Assembly (NCBI GenBank): GCA_002421685.1
Contig: DISB01000001.1
Coordinates: 1-46,741, forward strand
Reading direction: 5' to 3'
Source: Bacteroidetes bacterium UBA6221
GTDB lineage: Bacteria; Bacteroidota; Bacteroidia; Chitinophagales; Chitinophagaceae
Length of the DNA: 46,741 nt
The stretch's first letter is position 1, and each line of letters opens with the position of its first letter. The position numbers and the translations under genes are program-made. The notes beneath the pieces are model-generated. The model did not search any database. It was given only the letters and a program-made list of their open reading frames with translations, and was not told the origin of the DNA. Shown here one piece after another: positions 18,063-25,493 of this stretch.

Positions 18063-19040
18063 ATGATTCAGGAAAAAGCAAATCCGGTGAAGCTGTCTCA
18101 CGCTGACCTGGACGAAAAAACAAAACAGATGTTACAGAAATTCAAGATCGTGACCGTTATCGGTTCAGGTACAATGGGCAATGGTATCTGCCACGTTTTC
18201 GCGCAGAGCGGCTTCAATGTGCACATGATGGACATTAAGCAGGAAGCCCTGGACAAAGCTGTAGGCACCATTGGCAAAAACATGGACCGCCAGATAGCAA
18301 AACAAACGCTTACCGAAGAACAAAAGCAGGAAGCCCTGGGCCGCATCGTTACCTACACCAACATGGCCGACGCCGTAAAAGACGCCGACCTGGTGGTGGA
18401 AGCAGCAACCGAGAACATAGACCTGAAAGTAAAACTCTTCCAGCAACTGGATGAGCTTTGCCCCCCGCACACCATTCTTGCCACCAATACTTCTTCCATT
18501 TCCATCACGCGCATAGGTTCTTATACCAAACGCCCGTCGCAGGTGATAGGTATGCACTTTATGAACCCCGTGCCTGTAATGAAGCTGGTGGAGATCATCA
18601 ATGGATATGCTACTGCCGAAGAAGTGACGCAGGTGATACACGATATGTCGAAGTACCTGGGTAAGGTGCCTTGCGTGGTGCAGGATTATCCCGGTTTCGT
18701 GTCCAACCGTATATTGATGCCTTTAATCAACGAAGCTATCATCACCCTGCAGGAAGGCGTGGCCGGTGTAGAGGAGATAGACACGATAATGAAGCTGGGT
18801 ATGGCGCACCCTATGGGTCCATTGCAACTGGCCGACTTCATCGGGCTGGATACCTGCTATTCTATTATGAACGTGCTGCACATGGGCTTCGGCAAGCAGA
18901 AGTACGCACCTGCTACTTTGCTGGCCAATATGGTGCAGGCAGGCTACCTGGGTGTGAAGAGCGGCGAAGGCTTCTACAAATATACCCCCGGCAGCAAAGA
19001 GCTGGTTGTCAGCTCCCGCTTCCAGACTAAGAAATGGTAG
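18063..19040 (+). CDS. 3-hydroxyacyl-CoA (3-hydroxybutyryl-CoA) dehydrogenase
   Basis: Oxidises 3-hydroxyacyl-CoA with NAD+, or makes 3-hydroxybutyryl-CoA in reverse, in fatty acid or butanoate metabolism. The 325-residue protein has the NAD-binding VIGSGTMGNG (33-42), Ser144 in NTSSIS, the catalytic pair His165 (GMHFMNP) and Glu177 (MKLVEIING), and the C-terminal dimerisation domain. The frame stays open upstream to 17895, but the upstream stretch is Arg/Tyr/Ile-rich and non-conserved, so I take the ATG at 18063. A good terminator follows. It is monocistronic. Confidence 0.93.
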   Translation: MIQEKANPVKLSHADLDEKTKQMLQKFKIVTVIGSGTMGNGICHVFAQSGFNVHMMDIKQEALDKAVGTIGKNMDRQIAKQTLTEEQKQEALGRIVTYTNMADAVKDADLVVEAATENIDLKVKLFQQLDELCPPHTILATNTSSISITRIGSYTKRPSQVIGMHFMNPVPVMKLVEIINGYATAEEVTQVIHDMSKYLGKVPCVVQDYPGFVSNRILMPLINEAIITLQEGVAGVEEIDTIMKLGMAHPMGPLQLADFIGLDTCYSIMNVLHMGFGKQKYAPATLLANMVQAGYLGVKSGEGFYKYTPGSKELVVSSRFQTKKW

Positions 19041-19072
19041 GCCGATAATTCAAAAGTAAAAATTCAAAATTC

Positions 19073-19104
19073 AAAAAGCGGTGGCTGTGGCTGCCGCTTT
19101 TTGT
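19073..19104 (+). terminator. Rho-independent terminator after the dehydrogenase gene
   Basis: AAAAAGCGG (19073-19081) pairs with CCGCTTTTT (19094-19102), with a further TGGC/GCTG pairing inside and a T-rich run after it. It lies 33 bases past the stop codon. Confidence 0.85.
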
Positions 19105-19107
19105 TTT

Positions 19108-19208
19108 CCCCCTATCCCCTGAAGTGGAGACACGTTATGACACAATTCTTTCCCACACTATTGAAAAATATTCTACAAACTTAGTCTCCCCTTTAGGGGG
19201 GTAGGGGG
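19108..19208. repeat. Small element with inverted CCCC/GGGG ends
   Basis: CCCCCTATCCCCTGAAGTGG and the next three bases (19108-19130) form an imperfect inverted repeat with the 24 bases at 19185-19208 (TCTCCCCTTTAGGGGGGTAG then GGGG). About 54 AT-rich bases lie between, with no reading frame. The right arm also occurs near the other end of the window (46426-46449). This is the look of a small non-coding palindromic repeat (a MITE- or REP-like unit) common between genes in Bacteroidota. Confidence 0.6.
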
Positions 19209-19256
19209 CATACTCGCGCTTGAGGCTGTTGATAAAGGATATCAACAATGGCGAAA

Positions 19257-19273
19257 CCGATGTTAACAGTAGT
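19257..19273 (-). repeat. Copy 1 of the ACTACTGnnAACATCG motif, after the glycosylase gene
   Basis: On the minus strand this reads ACTACTGTTAACATCGG, 21 bases past the stop of the glycosylase fusion gene. Fourteen of 16 bases match the sequence at the 3' end of the TIR gene (20092-20107). The same motif following two adjacent unrelated genes suggests a recombination site or cassette boundary. Confidence 0.45.
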
Positions 19274-19293
19274 GGTTTTTGGTTGTCGGTCAA

Positions 19294-20049
19294 TTATTGG
19301 GTCAATAGTAGCCTCCATTGTTTGCAAATATTATCAAAGTCAATACCTGTGTTTGCAGGGCTTGTGCTCGGTAGAGAAATGTATTTCAAATCACTTTTTC
19401 GGTCAAAATACTTGTTGAAAAGTGCTTCAGATTTTGTCCCATTAAAACCGATGATTTTTAAATTCTTGTGTTTGGCGATAAAGTTGTCCAGGTCGTTCGG
19501 TTCTTCGTCTTCAATTGTAATGTCAAGGCTACCTTTTCTATTTGCTTTGTGAGCTACGTCCCAAATTCCAATTTTAGTTTTAAGTAAAAGGGCGTTTTTG
19601 TCTGCATAGGTCAGTGGTAAATCATTGTCTGTAATTGTCGAAATGATTTTCCAAAACCTATTTCTTGAATGTCCGTAATACTCGCCAAGTTCGAGGGATT
19701 TGTCGCCTGGCAGAGTTCCTAAAATCAAAATGGTTGTGTCAGCGTTTGAAATTGGGTCAAATGAGGTTTTAGTATGGGTTGAGTTAGCTTGGTTTGTTGT
19801 CTTTAGTTTTGTCGTTGTTGCAGTTTTTGTTTTATTAATTGTCTGTCCGATTAGTGAAACTGTCGAGCCGTCACGATCAAAGATATTTGCATAGTTTCTT
19901 GTCCTGCCGTGAATTTGAAATGCTTGAATTGTTGAGCCGTCCTTTTTTTGATACCAACCATTTTTATTCAATTCGTCAGCGATTTGCTGAGTCGTCATTA
20001 GCCGTCCGGCTTGTCGCAAGAGTTTTTCTATCGCTTCGTGAAGTGTCAT
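19294..20049 (-). CDS. HARE-HTH / hypoxanthine-DNA glycosylase fusion
   Basis: 251 residues in three parts. Residues 1-67 (TLHEAIEKLLRQAGRLMTTQ onwards, ending SLIG) match the HARE-HTH winged helix, a domain linked to sensing modified DNA. Residues 68-103 form a Thr/Lys-rich linker. Residues 105-251 are a uracil-DNA-glycosylase fold of the hypoxanthine-DNA glycosylase type (UDG family 6): LILGTLPGDKSLELGEYYGH and SRNRFW form the first motif, GIWDVAHKANRKGSLD the middle, LPSTSPANTG the late active-site motif. It should flip out and excise deaminated or otherwise altered bases. Codon use is AT-richer than the genes upstream. It lies 57 bases downstream of the TIR gene on the same strand, separated by a hairpin. 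The glycosylase part is well supported; the HARE-HTH call is slightly less certain. Confidence 0.8.
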   Translation of the reverse strand: MTLHEAIEKLLRQAGRLMTTQQIADELNKNGWYQKKDGSTIQAFQIHGRTRNYANIFDRDGSTVSLIGQTINKTKTATTTKLKTTNQANSTHTKTSFDPISNADTTILILGTLPGDKSLELGEYYGHSRNRFWKIISTITDNDLPLTYADKNALLLKTKIGIWDVAHKANRKGSLDITIEDEEPNDLDNFIAKHKNLKIIGFNGTKSEALFNKYFDRKSDLKYISLPSTSPANTGIDFDNICKQWRLLLTQ

Positions 20050-20083
20050 ATTTTTCTATTCGTTGACGGCCGCCCCACCATAT

Positions 20084-20107
20084 TGCCAATACGATGTTGG
20101 CAGTAGT
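20084..20107. repeat. Hairpin and copy 2 of the motif between TIR and glycosylase genes
   Basis: TGCCAA (20084-20089) and TTGGCA (20097-20102) form a 6-bp stem around TACGATG, extendable by a wobble. The minus-strand sequence of 20092-20107 reads ACTACTGCCAACATCG, nearly the same as the motif after the glycosylase gene. It touches the TIR stop codon. An attC-like or terminator role is possible; there is no T-run. Confidence 0.5.
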
Positions 20108-21141
20108 TATTCCTTGTCGCTACTTTTAATCATTCTGTGCAGAGCACTCTCCAATATGCGAGGCAACTCTCTCAATATTCGGTAATTGTCCTTGTTTCGC
20201 ATCATAGTTTCCTCGAAATATGGATTATGCATTGAAACTTCCAGAACACGTTCAAAGTCCATAACAGCCACTTCTTTATCTTTCATTGTTTTTGACTCTC
20301 GTATTTTCCGTAATGTTTCTACACCAAGGTCATAAATCCAAGGCATATCGTTTCTGAAAATGCTTAAAGCCATAAGAAAACCAATATTTTGGTCTTTCGT
20401 CATATGCATCATTTCATCAAGCATCATTGGATGAAGTTTCCTAAGACGTCTTGAGCCATTATTTAGTAGATTTCTATCAATACGAGAGGGAAGATCCTGG
20501 AACATTATCTTGATTTCTTCAAAAAGCTTTGCAACCGGTGTGTCTTCTACCAAAGCACTCGTATCAGTGTCTGAGACCTCCTGATTTTGCTTCTCTAAAA
20601 TTGATTTCACCTTGTCAAGAAACTGAACAACTTGACCTTTAATGACTTCGTCAATTGGTTTGGCATTTGGGATTTTTCTAACAAGTCCGCTAACAAGTTT
20701 TGTTAAAGAATCTATGTCGTCTGCGCAATTTTGAAATTGAGCAAATGGTCCATTGTTAGCTTTATTTAATGGAAGTCCTAAAGCAATTCCAATTAATGGA
20801 GTTCCTGATTTTCCAATCGCTATCCCAGCTTCATATAAAATCCAAGGTCTATCAACGCTATGATGTGTCAACAGGCAAACAACGTCAGAGGCGTCATTCA
20901 ATTTTTTGAAAATCTCTTCATACCAAAGTGTTCCATACTCAATTCCTTGTGTTCCCTTTTTGTCGGAAGAACGGAAAGACTCTAATATGCCCATGCTTGA
21001 GTTGCTTAACAGTTGACTAAATGCTTCTGCCAATTCAGCATCTCTTGTGTCGTGGCTGATAAATACTAATGGGTTTTTAGACACAGGTTTTGGTTGTTCA
21101 ACCGCTGTTGTTTTTTGAATTGTTGTTTCTCGTTTTGCCAT
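20107..21141 (-). CDS. TIR-domain protein
   Basis: 344 residues. Residues about 24-150 form a TIR domain: NPLVFISHDTRDAELAEAF is strand A and the first helix, DVVCLLTHHSVDRPWILYEA contains the catalytic-type Glu104, and GTPLIGIALG is the following strand. Many bacterial TIR proteins cleave NAD+ or make cyclic ADP-ribose signals in anti-phage defence (Thoeris, CBASS, short prokaryotic Argonaute systems). The C-terminal half (150-344) is helical, has no transmembrane segment, and I do not recognise it; it is likely the sensor. The next gene in the same direction is the glycosylase fusion, 57 bases away. Base use is AT-rich compared with the core genes. Defence function is inferred. Confidence 0.8.
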   Translation of the reverse strand: MAKRETTIQKTTAVEQPKPVSKNPLVFISHDTRDAELAEAFSQLLSNSSMGILESFRSSDKKGTQGIEYGTLWYEEIFKKLNDASDVVCLLTHHSVDRPWILYEAGIAIGKSGTPLIGIALGLPLNKANNGPFAQFQNCADDIDSLTKLVSGLVRKIPNAKPIDEVIKGQVVQFLDKVKSILEKQNQEVSDTDTSALVEDTPVAKLFEEIKIMFQDLPSRIDRNLLNNGSRRLRKLHPMMLDEMMHMTKDQNIGFLMALSIFRNDMPWIYDLGVETLRKIRESKTMKDKEVAVMDFERVLEVSMHNPYFEETMMRNKDNYRILRELPRILESALHRMIKSSDKE

Positions 21142-21174
21142 ATCTATTTTGAAATGTTAGGGTATTCTATAATC

Positions 21175-21202
21175 ACTGCCAACGTCTGGATGGACGCAAG
21201 GC
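21175..21202. repeat. attC-like imperfect hairpin upstream of the TIR gene
   Basis: GCC-AA-CGTC-TGGATG-GACG-CAA-GGC (21178-21202) folds as two paired segments (GCC/GGC and CGTC/GACG) with an unequal internal loop (AA against CAA), the architecture of integron attC sites. ACTGCCAAC (21175-21183) is also a perfect 9-base inverted copy of GTTGGCAGT at 20096-20104, so the two flank the TIR gene as inverted repeats. Confidence 0.45.
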
Positions 21203-21526
21203 GTAATCACCTAAAATTATAAAGCTTACGAATTTAGATCATATTTTCTCTAAATAAGCCTTTTATGCGGCTAAAATCTTCAAATCCAGGGTGACCGGTG
21301 CCCAAACAATTCACCCGGTCTCCGACCGGTATTCAAGGCACCAGCCTCTAACACTTCTAATTCCTCCATGCGGTCGGTGTTGTCATCGTACCACTATCCC
21401 CGCAGCGTGACGGTATTTTTGTTCCGTTGAAGTCTTCGGCACGAAACGCTAACGGAGGTTGATGAGGCTTGCGGTGTTATTAGGTTATGCCTTTCACATT
21501 CATTTACCTCTTCTTCTTACTCGCCT
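21203..21526. other. Non-coding gap with nested palindromes and island-edge blocks
   Basis: I see no credible gene here. GGTGCC (21297-21302) pairs with GGCACC (21337-21342), enclosing CCGGTC-TCC-GACCGG (21315-21329). TAACACTTCTAATT (21349-21362) and TTGTTCCGTT (21419-21428) recur in the gap at 27370-27813 on the other side of the nitrite island. CTAACAC and CCTCC near 21348-21365 face GGAGG and GTGTTATTAG near 21452-21481 as an imperfect inverted repeat. Confidence 0.5.
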
Positions 21527-22147
21527 TTAATTCGCCGCAATCATTTGTCTGATCATGCCTATGGTTTCCGAGTGATCTGCTTCGAGTCCCTCTTTACTAT
21601 ATTGTAAAACACCTTCCTTATCTAATACCGATATGATGTTGCTGTGCGCGAAATTACCATCGGTATCTTCTTCGTATTGTACATTAAGCAGTATAGATAG
21701 TGTTCTCACTGCATCTTTGTTTCCATGGAGCAGGGTCCATTTTTCGTCCAACTCCAATTCTTTTGCAAATACCTTCAGCCGGGCGGGTGTATCCCGTTTC
21801 GTGTCGAAGCTCACCAGCAGGAAGTTAATCTCATCGCCCCGCGCATGCAGGGAGTCCGCGATATTCTTCATATCGGTGGTGAGTCTGGGACAGGCGTAGC
21901 CGCAATGAGTAAATACCATACCAACCACAGTCGGCCTTCCTGCAAACATAGACAGGGTACGCGGCAGACCGTCCTGCGTCTCGAAAGTGTCGGGTATTTG
22001 AAAGATACTCTGGCTTGGTAACGCCCGGGGATTTGCGGCCACTTCTTCTTTACGCGCGCAACAGTCTTTCTTTTCGATAGACCTCACTTCCGGGTTACAG
22101 GCTGCCAATATTAGCAGCGCCCCATATGTAATGATGTTTTTTTTCAT
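21527..22147 (-). CDS. SCO1/SenC-family copper chaperone lipoprotein
   Basis: 206 residues with a thioredoxin-like fold. The copper ligands are CGYAC (Cys82, Cys86) and His168 (NFAHSN), the standard SCO set. A lipobox LAAC gives lipid attachment at Cys17, and a second Cys-Cys pair sits at 29-30. SCO proteins deliver or reduce copper for CuA oxidases; beside nirK it probably helps metallate the nitrite reductase or manages periplasmic thiols and copper. It is the last gene of the porin-nirK-SUMF1-SCO minus-strand operon, 12 bases after the SUMF1-like gene. Confidence 0.9.
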   Translation of the reverse strand: MKKNIITYGALLILAACNPEVRSIEKKDCCARKEEVAANPRALPSQSIFQIPDTFETQDGLPRTLSMFAGRPTVVGMVFTHCGYACPRLTTDMKNIADSLHARGDEINFLLVSFDTKRDTPARLKVFAKELELDEKWTLLHGNKDAVRTLSILLNVQYEEDTDGNFAHSNIISVLDKEGVLQYSKEGLEADHSETIGMIRQMIAAN

Positions 22148-22159
22148 AATCGTCTTTTT

Positions 22160-22945
22160 TTAGTCCTTTGCACACCTGAACCCCAGGTTTGCGATACAAT
22201 AATTTCCTTTCAGGCTGCCCCTGTACCCAAAGCGTAAAAAGGCTGCATAATCGGTCCTGTCCTTTACATCCAGCGAAGAGGCGGCGCAAAAAAGGTTCTT
22301 GTCTTCATTTCCCTTTGCCCGTGAGTCTCCACCACGTATATAGCTATTAAAGTCAAATACCCATTCCCACACCAGGCCGTGCATATCATATAGGCCATTC
22401 GTATTGCAATAGGTTGATTTTACCGCAGGTAATACGGCGGGGTTAGGTTTTTTGTACCAGTTGAGTATGTATTCTGTGAGTGTGCCGTATTTCTGATTTT
22501 TGGGTGGGGCGTTTGCGGCCAATTCCCATTCTGCTACCGTAGGCAATCGTTTTTGTTTCCACGCGCAGTAAGCTTTGGCGGCAAACCATGAAACGTACAC
22601 CACCGGCGACCGGTAAATTTCCCGGTTCTTTTCCCCGATGGAGAGATCACTTTCCCAATGTCTCAGATAGTTTGTATCTGCAAACAGGCGGTTGACGCGG
22701 GATTTGCGCCATTGTGGATTCGCCTTTACGAATTCAAGGTATTCTTCATTGGTAACTGCATATTCGTCAAGGTGAAATTTTTTTACTTTGACGGGTTTTC
22801 CGTTGCCTGTATTGAAGAAGGATTTGTAAAGTCCTTCTTTAATAGGTAACATCCTTTTTTCGCCAATACTCATGTGTGCTGTTTCCTGGGCCCGCACCAG
22901 GAAAGGAAAAAAGAAAAGGACACCGTAGCAGAAAAGATACTTCAT
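22160..22945 (-). CDS. nirV: SUMF1/FGE-domain protein, NirV-like
   Basis: The frame is open from 23029, but I start at the ATG at 22945 (MKYLFCYGVLFFFPFLVRAQ), which gives a clean signal peptide and 261 residues; the earlier codons overlap the nirK 3' end. The formylglycine-generating-enzyme (SUMF1) fold shows as PVVYVSWFAAKAYCAWKQKR, LPTVAEWELAA, YDMHGLVWEWVFD and the closing LGFRCAKD. In many denitrifiers a gene of this family, nirV, follows nirK. Its biochemical role is unresolved; true sulfatase-activating enzymes use an active-site Cys pair that I cannot confirm here. The symbol rests on context. Confidence 0.8.
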   Translation of the reverse strand: MKYLFCYGVLFFFPFLVRAQETAHMSIGEKRMLPIKEGLYKSFFNTGNGKPVKVKKFHLDEYAVTNEEYLEFVKANPQWRKSRVNRLFADTNYLRHWESDLSIGEKNREIYRSPVVYVSWFAAKAYCAWKQKRLPTVAEWELAANAPPKNQKYGTLTEYILNWYKKPNPAVLPAVKSTYCNTNGLYDMHGLVWEWVFDFNSYIRGGDSRAKGNEDKNLFCAASSLDVKDRTDYAAFLRFGYRGSLKGNYCIANLGFRCAKD

Positions 22946-22991
22946 GTATTTAAGCCGCAACGGGCATCGGCTGCCCGTTGCGGTGTGCCTG

Positions 22992-24026
22992 TTATTTTTT
23001 GATTTTTGCGTAAATGTTCGGTGCTTCATCGCCTTCCACTTTGATCTGTGCCAGCGTTCCTTTGTGGAAAGTGCGGAAAATGGCGTGGTCTACGATATGG
23101 TAGGTGCCGGGTACATTCATTTTCATGTCAATTATCGTGGCGCCACCTGGCGGCACCACGGTTGTCTGCACATTTTTATTGACCATGTCACCACCTTCTA
23201 CATACACCTTATCAAAAATTTCTCCGATGACATGAAAAGAAGACGCCAGGTTCGGTCCGCCATTGCCCACGTAGAGTCTTACAGTTTCATTTACTTTCGC
23301 CTTCATGGCATTGGGCCCTGCATTCGCATTTACTTTTCCGTTGAATACAACGTAGTCCGCATCCTCCTTAATGGCCTTATCCATATCAAACTCCTGCAGC
23401 CCTTTTTCGCCAAATTTTCCTTTAGTATAGAAGTCGCCCTGCATGATGTAGAATTCCCTGTCAACCTTGCTCATGCCTGCCTGGGGTTCCACGAGTATTA
23501 ATCCGTACATGCCATTCGCAATATGCATGCCTACCGGCCCGGTGGCGCAGTGATAAACATAAAGCCCCGGGTTTAATGCCTTGAACTGGAAATGGCCCGA
23601 CTGCCCCGGTGCCACCATTGTAGCTTCGGCACCACCACCCGGACCATTTACAGCATGAAGGTCTATATTGTGCGGCAATTTGTTGTCCGGCATATTGAGG
23701 AGTGTGAAATCTACCAGGTCGCCTTCCCGTACCCTGATGAATTTTCCAGGCACGCTTCCGCCGAAGGTCCAGAAAATGTATTTAACACCATCCATCATCT
23801 CCATTTCTTTTTCAATCACTTCAAGGTTCACCATTACTTTTGTTGGATGTTTCCGGGTAATAGGTGGTGGTACATTGGGTGCGTCGGTCAATACGGCGAC
23901 TTCTTCGCCAGTCACCGCTTCGGAGGACATCTCTCCTGTACCCTTCGCCTTAGGACTGTTGCATCCCGAAATCGTAAAACCCAAAGCTATTGCTGCAATG
24001 GCCGCTTTGAAAATAGTGTATTTCAT
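22992..24026 (-). CDS. nirK: Copper nitrite reductase, AniA/NirK type, lipoprotein
   Basis: Reduces nitrite to nitric oxide in the periplasm or at the outer membrane. I start at the ATG at 24026, nine codons inside the longer frame, because MKYTIFKAAIAAIALGFTIS leads to a lipobox with Cys22; length is 344 residues. All seven copper ligands are visible: type 1 His119, Cys160, His168, Met173; type 2 His124, His159, His265; catalytic Asp122 in PHNIDLH. The block SSFHVIGEIFDKVYVEGG is the AniA (Neisseria) signature. It sits 10 bases after the porin gene and 46 before the SUMF1-like gene. No nitric oxide or nitrous oxide reductase genes are in the window. Confidence 0.95.
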   Translation of the reverse strand: MKYTIFKAAIAAIALGFTISGCNSPKAKGTGEMSSEAVTGEEVAVLTDAPNVPPPITRKHPTKVMVNLEVIEKEMEMMDGVKYIFWTFGGSVPGKFIRVREGDLVDFTLLNMPDNKLPHNIDLHAVNGPGGGAEATMVAPGQSGHFQFKALNPGLYVYHCATGPVGMHIANGMYGLILVEPQAGMSKVDREFYIMQGDFYTKGKFGEKGLQEFDMDKAIKEDADYVVFNGKVNANAGPNAMKAKVNETVRLYVGNGGPNLASSFHVIGEIFDKVYVEGGDMVNKNVQTTVVPPGGATIIDMKMNVPGTYHIVDHAIFRTFHKGTLAQIKVEGDEAPNIYAKIKK

Positions 24027-24036
24027 AAAGTAAAAT

Positions 24037-25338
24037 TTAATTAATGAACTCATGAATAAATAGTGTGGGCGAAACCTTTACCATTACATACGCCCACCCA
24101 TTGTATGTGCCGGCATTCCCTCCTTTTAATAATTCCATACTTCTGCTTGCGAACATCATTGAATAACCCGCCTGCAGGCTCACCATATCCGATGACCGAT
24201 AGTCAAATAGCAAATCAAACTCAGTACCCAGGTATTTGCCGGTTTTTTGTGCCGTATTATTTCGGTTCTGCGCTAAAGAAAATGCGTGAGTGTCCAATGA
24301 TATGGCCATATTTTTGTGGGGGATAATGCCCATACGCCAATAAAAATCCATCAGCCCGCGTTGTTTGGTATCGGTTGGCATATCAAGAAAATAATCCATA
24401 TATCCATAGAATTTATGGTTGGTTGCGTACAGTGTCGAAAAATTTTTACTTTTATTTGCGGGCGTGTTATCGGAATTTCCTGATAGCACATCCGCTCCCA
24501 GGGCCGTAAACACTTTATTTTTCCTGTATTCAGCACATGCGTTCAGCATGTACGCGCTTATGTCCAGGTTACCGCTTGTTTTGCCTGCCTGGTAGTAGAC
24601 ACCCATTACAGCTTTCCACTCTTTGTGCTTGTAGTTGTATACCAACCCGGAAGTAATGCTTGCCATCGTTCGGTTGCTAAGGGAATCCGCGGGCGCCATG
24701 CCATTTAAAACGGCGATGGCCGACAATGTGCTATGCGTTTTTGGCAGGTCCTTTTTTAACCAGGTAAAGCCCAGGTATTTGTAGTTTTTAAGAGTATACC
24801 GTTTTGCCCAAAGTGGTTCCCCCGATTGGTTATATGCACCTCCAAGATGCCACTTGAACCCTTTATTATCATTATTGAACTTGATCAACAGAGCATCGTG
24901 TGAAATGGTGAGATTACCCCAGTCAAGGTTGCCCAATATCCTGTGGTCGTCATAAGCTAGCTCCTGCCTGCCCATCTTTACGGAAAATCCTTTTAGTAAA
25001 GCCCATTCAAACCAAAGTTCATTTGCCTGCAACCCGCCGATGTCTTTTTTCTGTTCTTCATCGCCCCAGGTACGCGAGTCTTGAATGGATGCATAACAAG
25101 CGACTTTGTCTTTTCTATAGTCAAGAATGAGCCTTGCCCTTTGCGCAATAAAAAAAGCTCCTTTTGAGCTATCTGCTGCCAGCGTTTTGTAGCCTCTTCT
25201 GAATTCAGGTCTTGCCCGGTATTGTCCACCTATTTTGAAGTAGTTCTTTTGAATATCTGTTCCCGGCACCTGTCCGTGCAGTATGTTACTATTCAACCAA
25301 AGGATTGTGAAGAACAACAGTGTTTTATTTCTCAGCAT
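24037..25338 (-). CDS. Outer-membrane porin, alginate-export-like
   Basis: 433 residues with a signal peptide (MLRNKTLLFFTILWLNSNIL, GQ) and a beta-barrel pattern of alternating aromatic and polar residues to a C-terminal strand (MVKVSPTLFIHEFIN). RPEFRRGY near the start, the QRARLILDYRKDK strand, and VKMGRQELAYDDHRILGNLD match the alginate_export/OprD-like porin fold found in Bacteroidota next to various respiratory operons. It leads the nirK operon, so a role in passing nitrite or another small anion is an attractive inference, not proven. Substrate unknown. Confidence 0.8.
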   Translation of the reverse strand: MLRNKTLLFFTILWLNSNILHGQVPGTDIQKNYFKIGGQYRARPEFRRGYKTLAADSSKGAFFIAQRARLILDYRKDKVACYASIQDSRTWGDEEQKKDIGGLQANELWFEWALLKGFSVKMGRQELAYDDHRILGNLDWGNLTISHDALLIKFNNDNKGFKWHLGGAYNQSGEPLWAKRYTLKNYKYLGFTWLKKDLPKTHSTLSAIAVLNGMAPADSLSNRTMASITSGLVYNYKHKEWKAVMGVYYQAGKTSGNLDISAYMLNACAEYRKNKVFTALGADVLSGNSDNTPANKSKNFSTLYATNHKFYGYMDYFLDMPTDTKQRGLMDFYWRMGIIPHKNMAISLDTHAFSLAQNRNNTAQKTGKYLGTEFDLLFDYRSSDMVSLQAGYSMMFASRSMELLKGGNAGTYNGWAYVMVKVSPTLFIHEFIN

Positions 25339-25357
25339 TTATGTTTGTTTGCCAACA

Positions 25358-25365
25358 CAAAGGTA
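25358..25365 (-). promoter_or_regulatory. -7 element for the nirK operon
   Basis: On the minus strand this is TACCTTTG, a perfect TAnnTTTG. The -33 region is poor, consistent with activation by a regulator. The predicted start is about 25351, some 13 bases before the porin ATG. Confidence 0.55.
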
Positions 25366-25432
25366 TTGTGGGCATTATGGGCAGGAAATGAGCCTGTTAA
25401 CAGTTAAATGTGTTTGTGCCCGCGTTTTTTTA

Positions 25433-25444
25433 TGACCAAAGTCA
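25433..25444. promoter_or_regulatory. FNR/CRP-type operator between nir operon and its regulator
   Basis: TGAC-CAAA-GTCA is a perfect palindrome of the form TGAC-N4-GTCA, the core of FNR/DNR-type sites (TTGAC-N4-GTCAA). It is centred near -86 relative to the predicted nir operon start and about 55 bases before the regulator gene's ATG, so it could serve both directions. The minus-strand string TTGGTCATAAA at its edge recurs upstream of the second NirK-like gene (about 27399-27409). Confidence 0.6.
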
Positions 25445-25493
25445 CATTTTGCAGGGGATATATTGACTAATTTGCAGAAAGTTGCTCATTGCA

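Noticed and set aside
21510..21527. CTTCTTCTTACTCGCCTT, identical to 18 bases at the end of the TfoX-like gene
   Set aside because: It encodes a Lys/Ser tail in one copy and is low-complexity; likely chance rather than a gene remnant.
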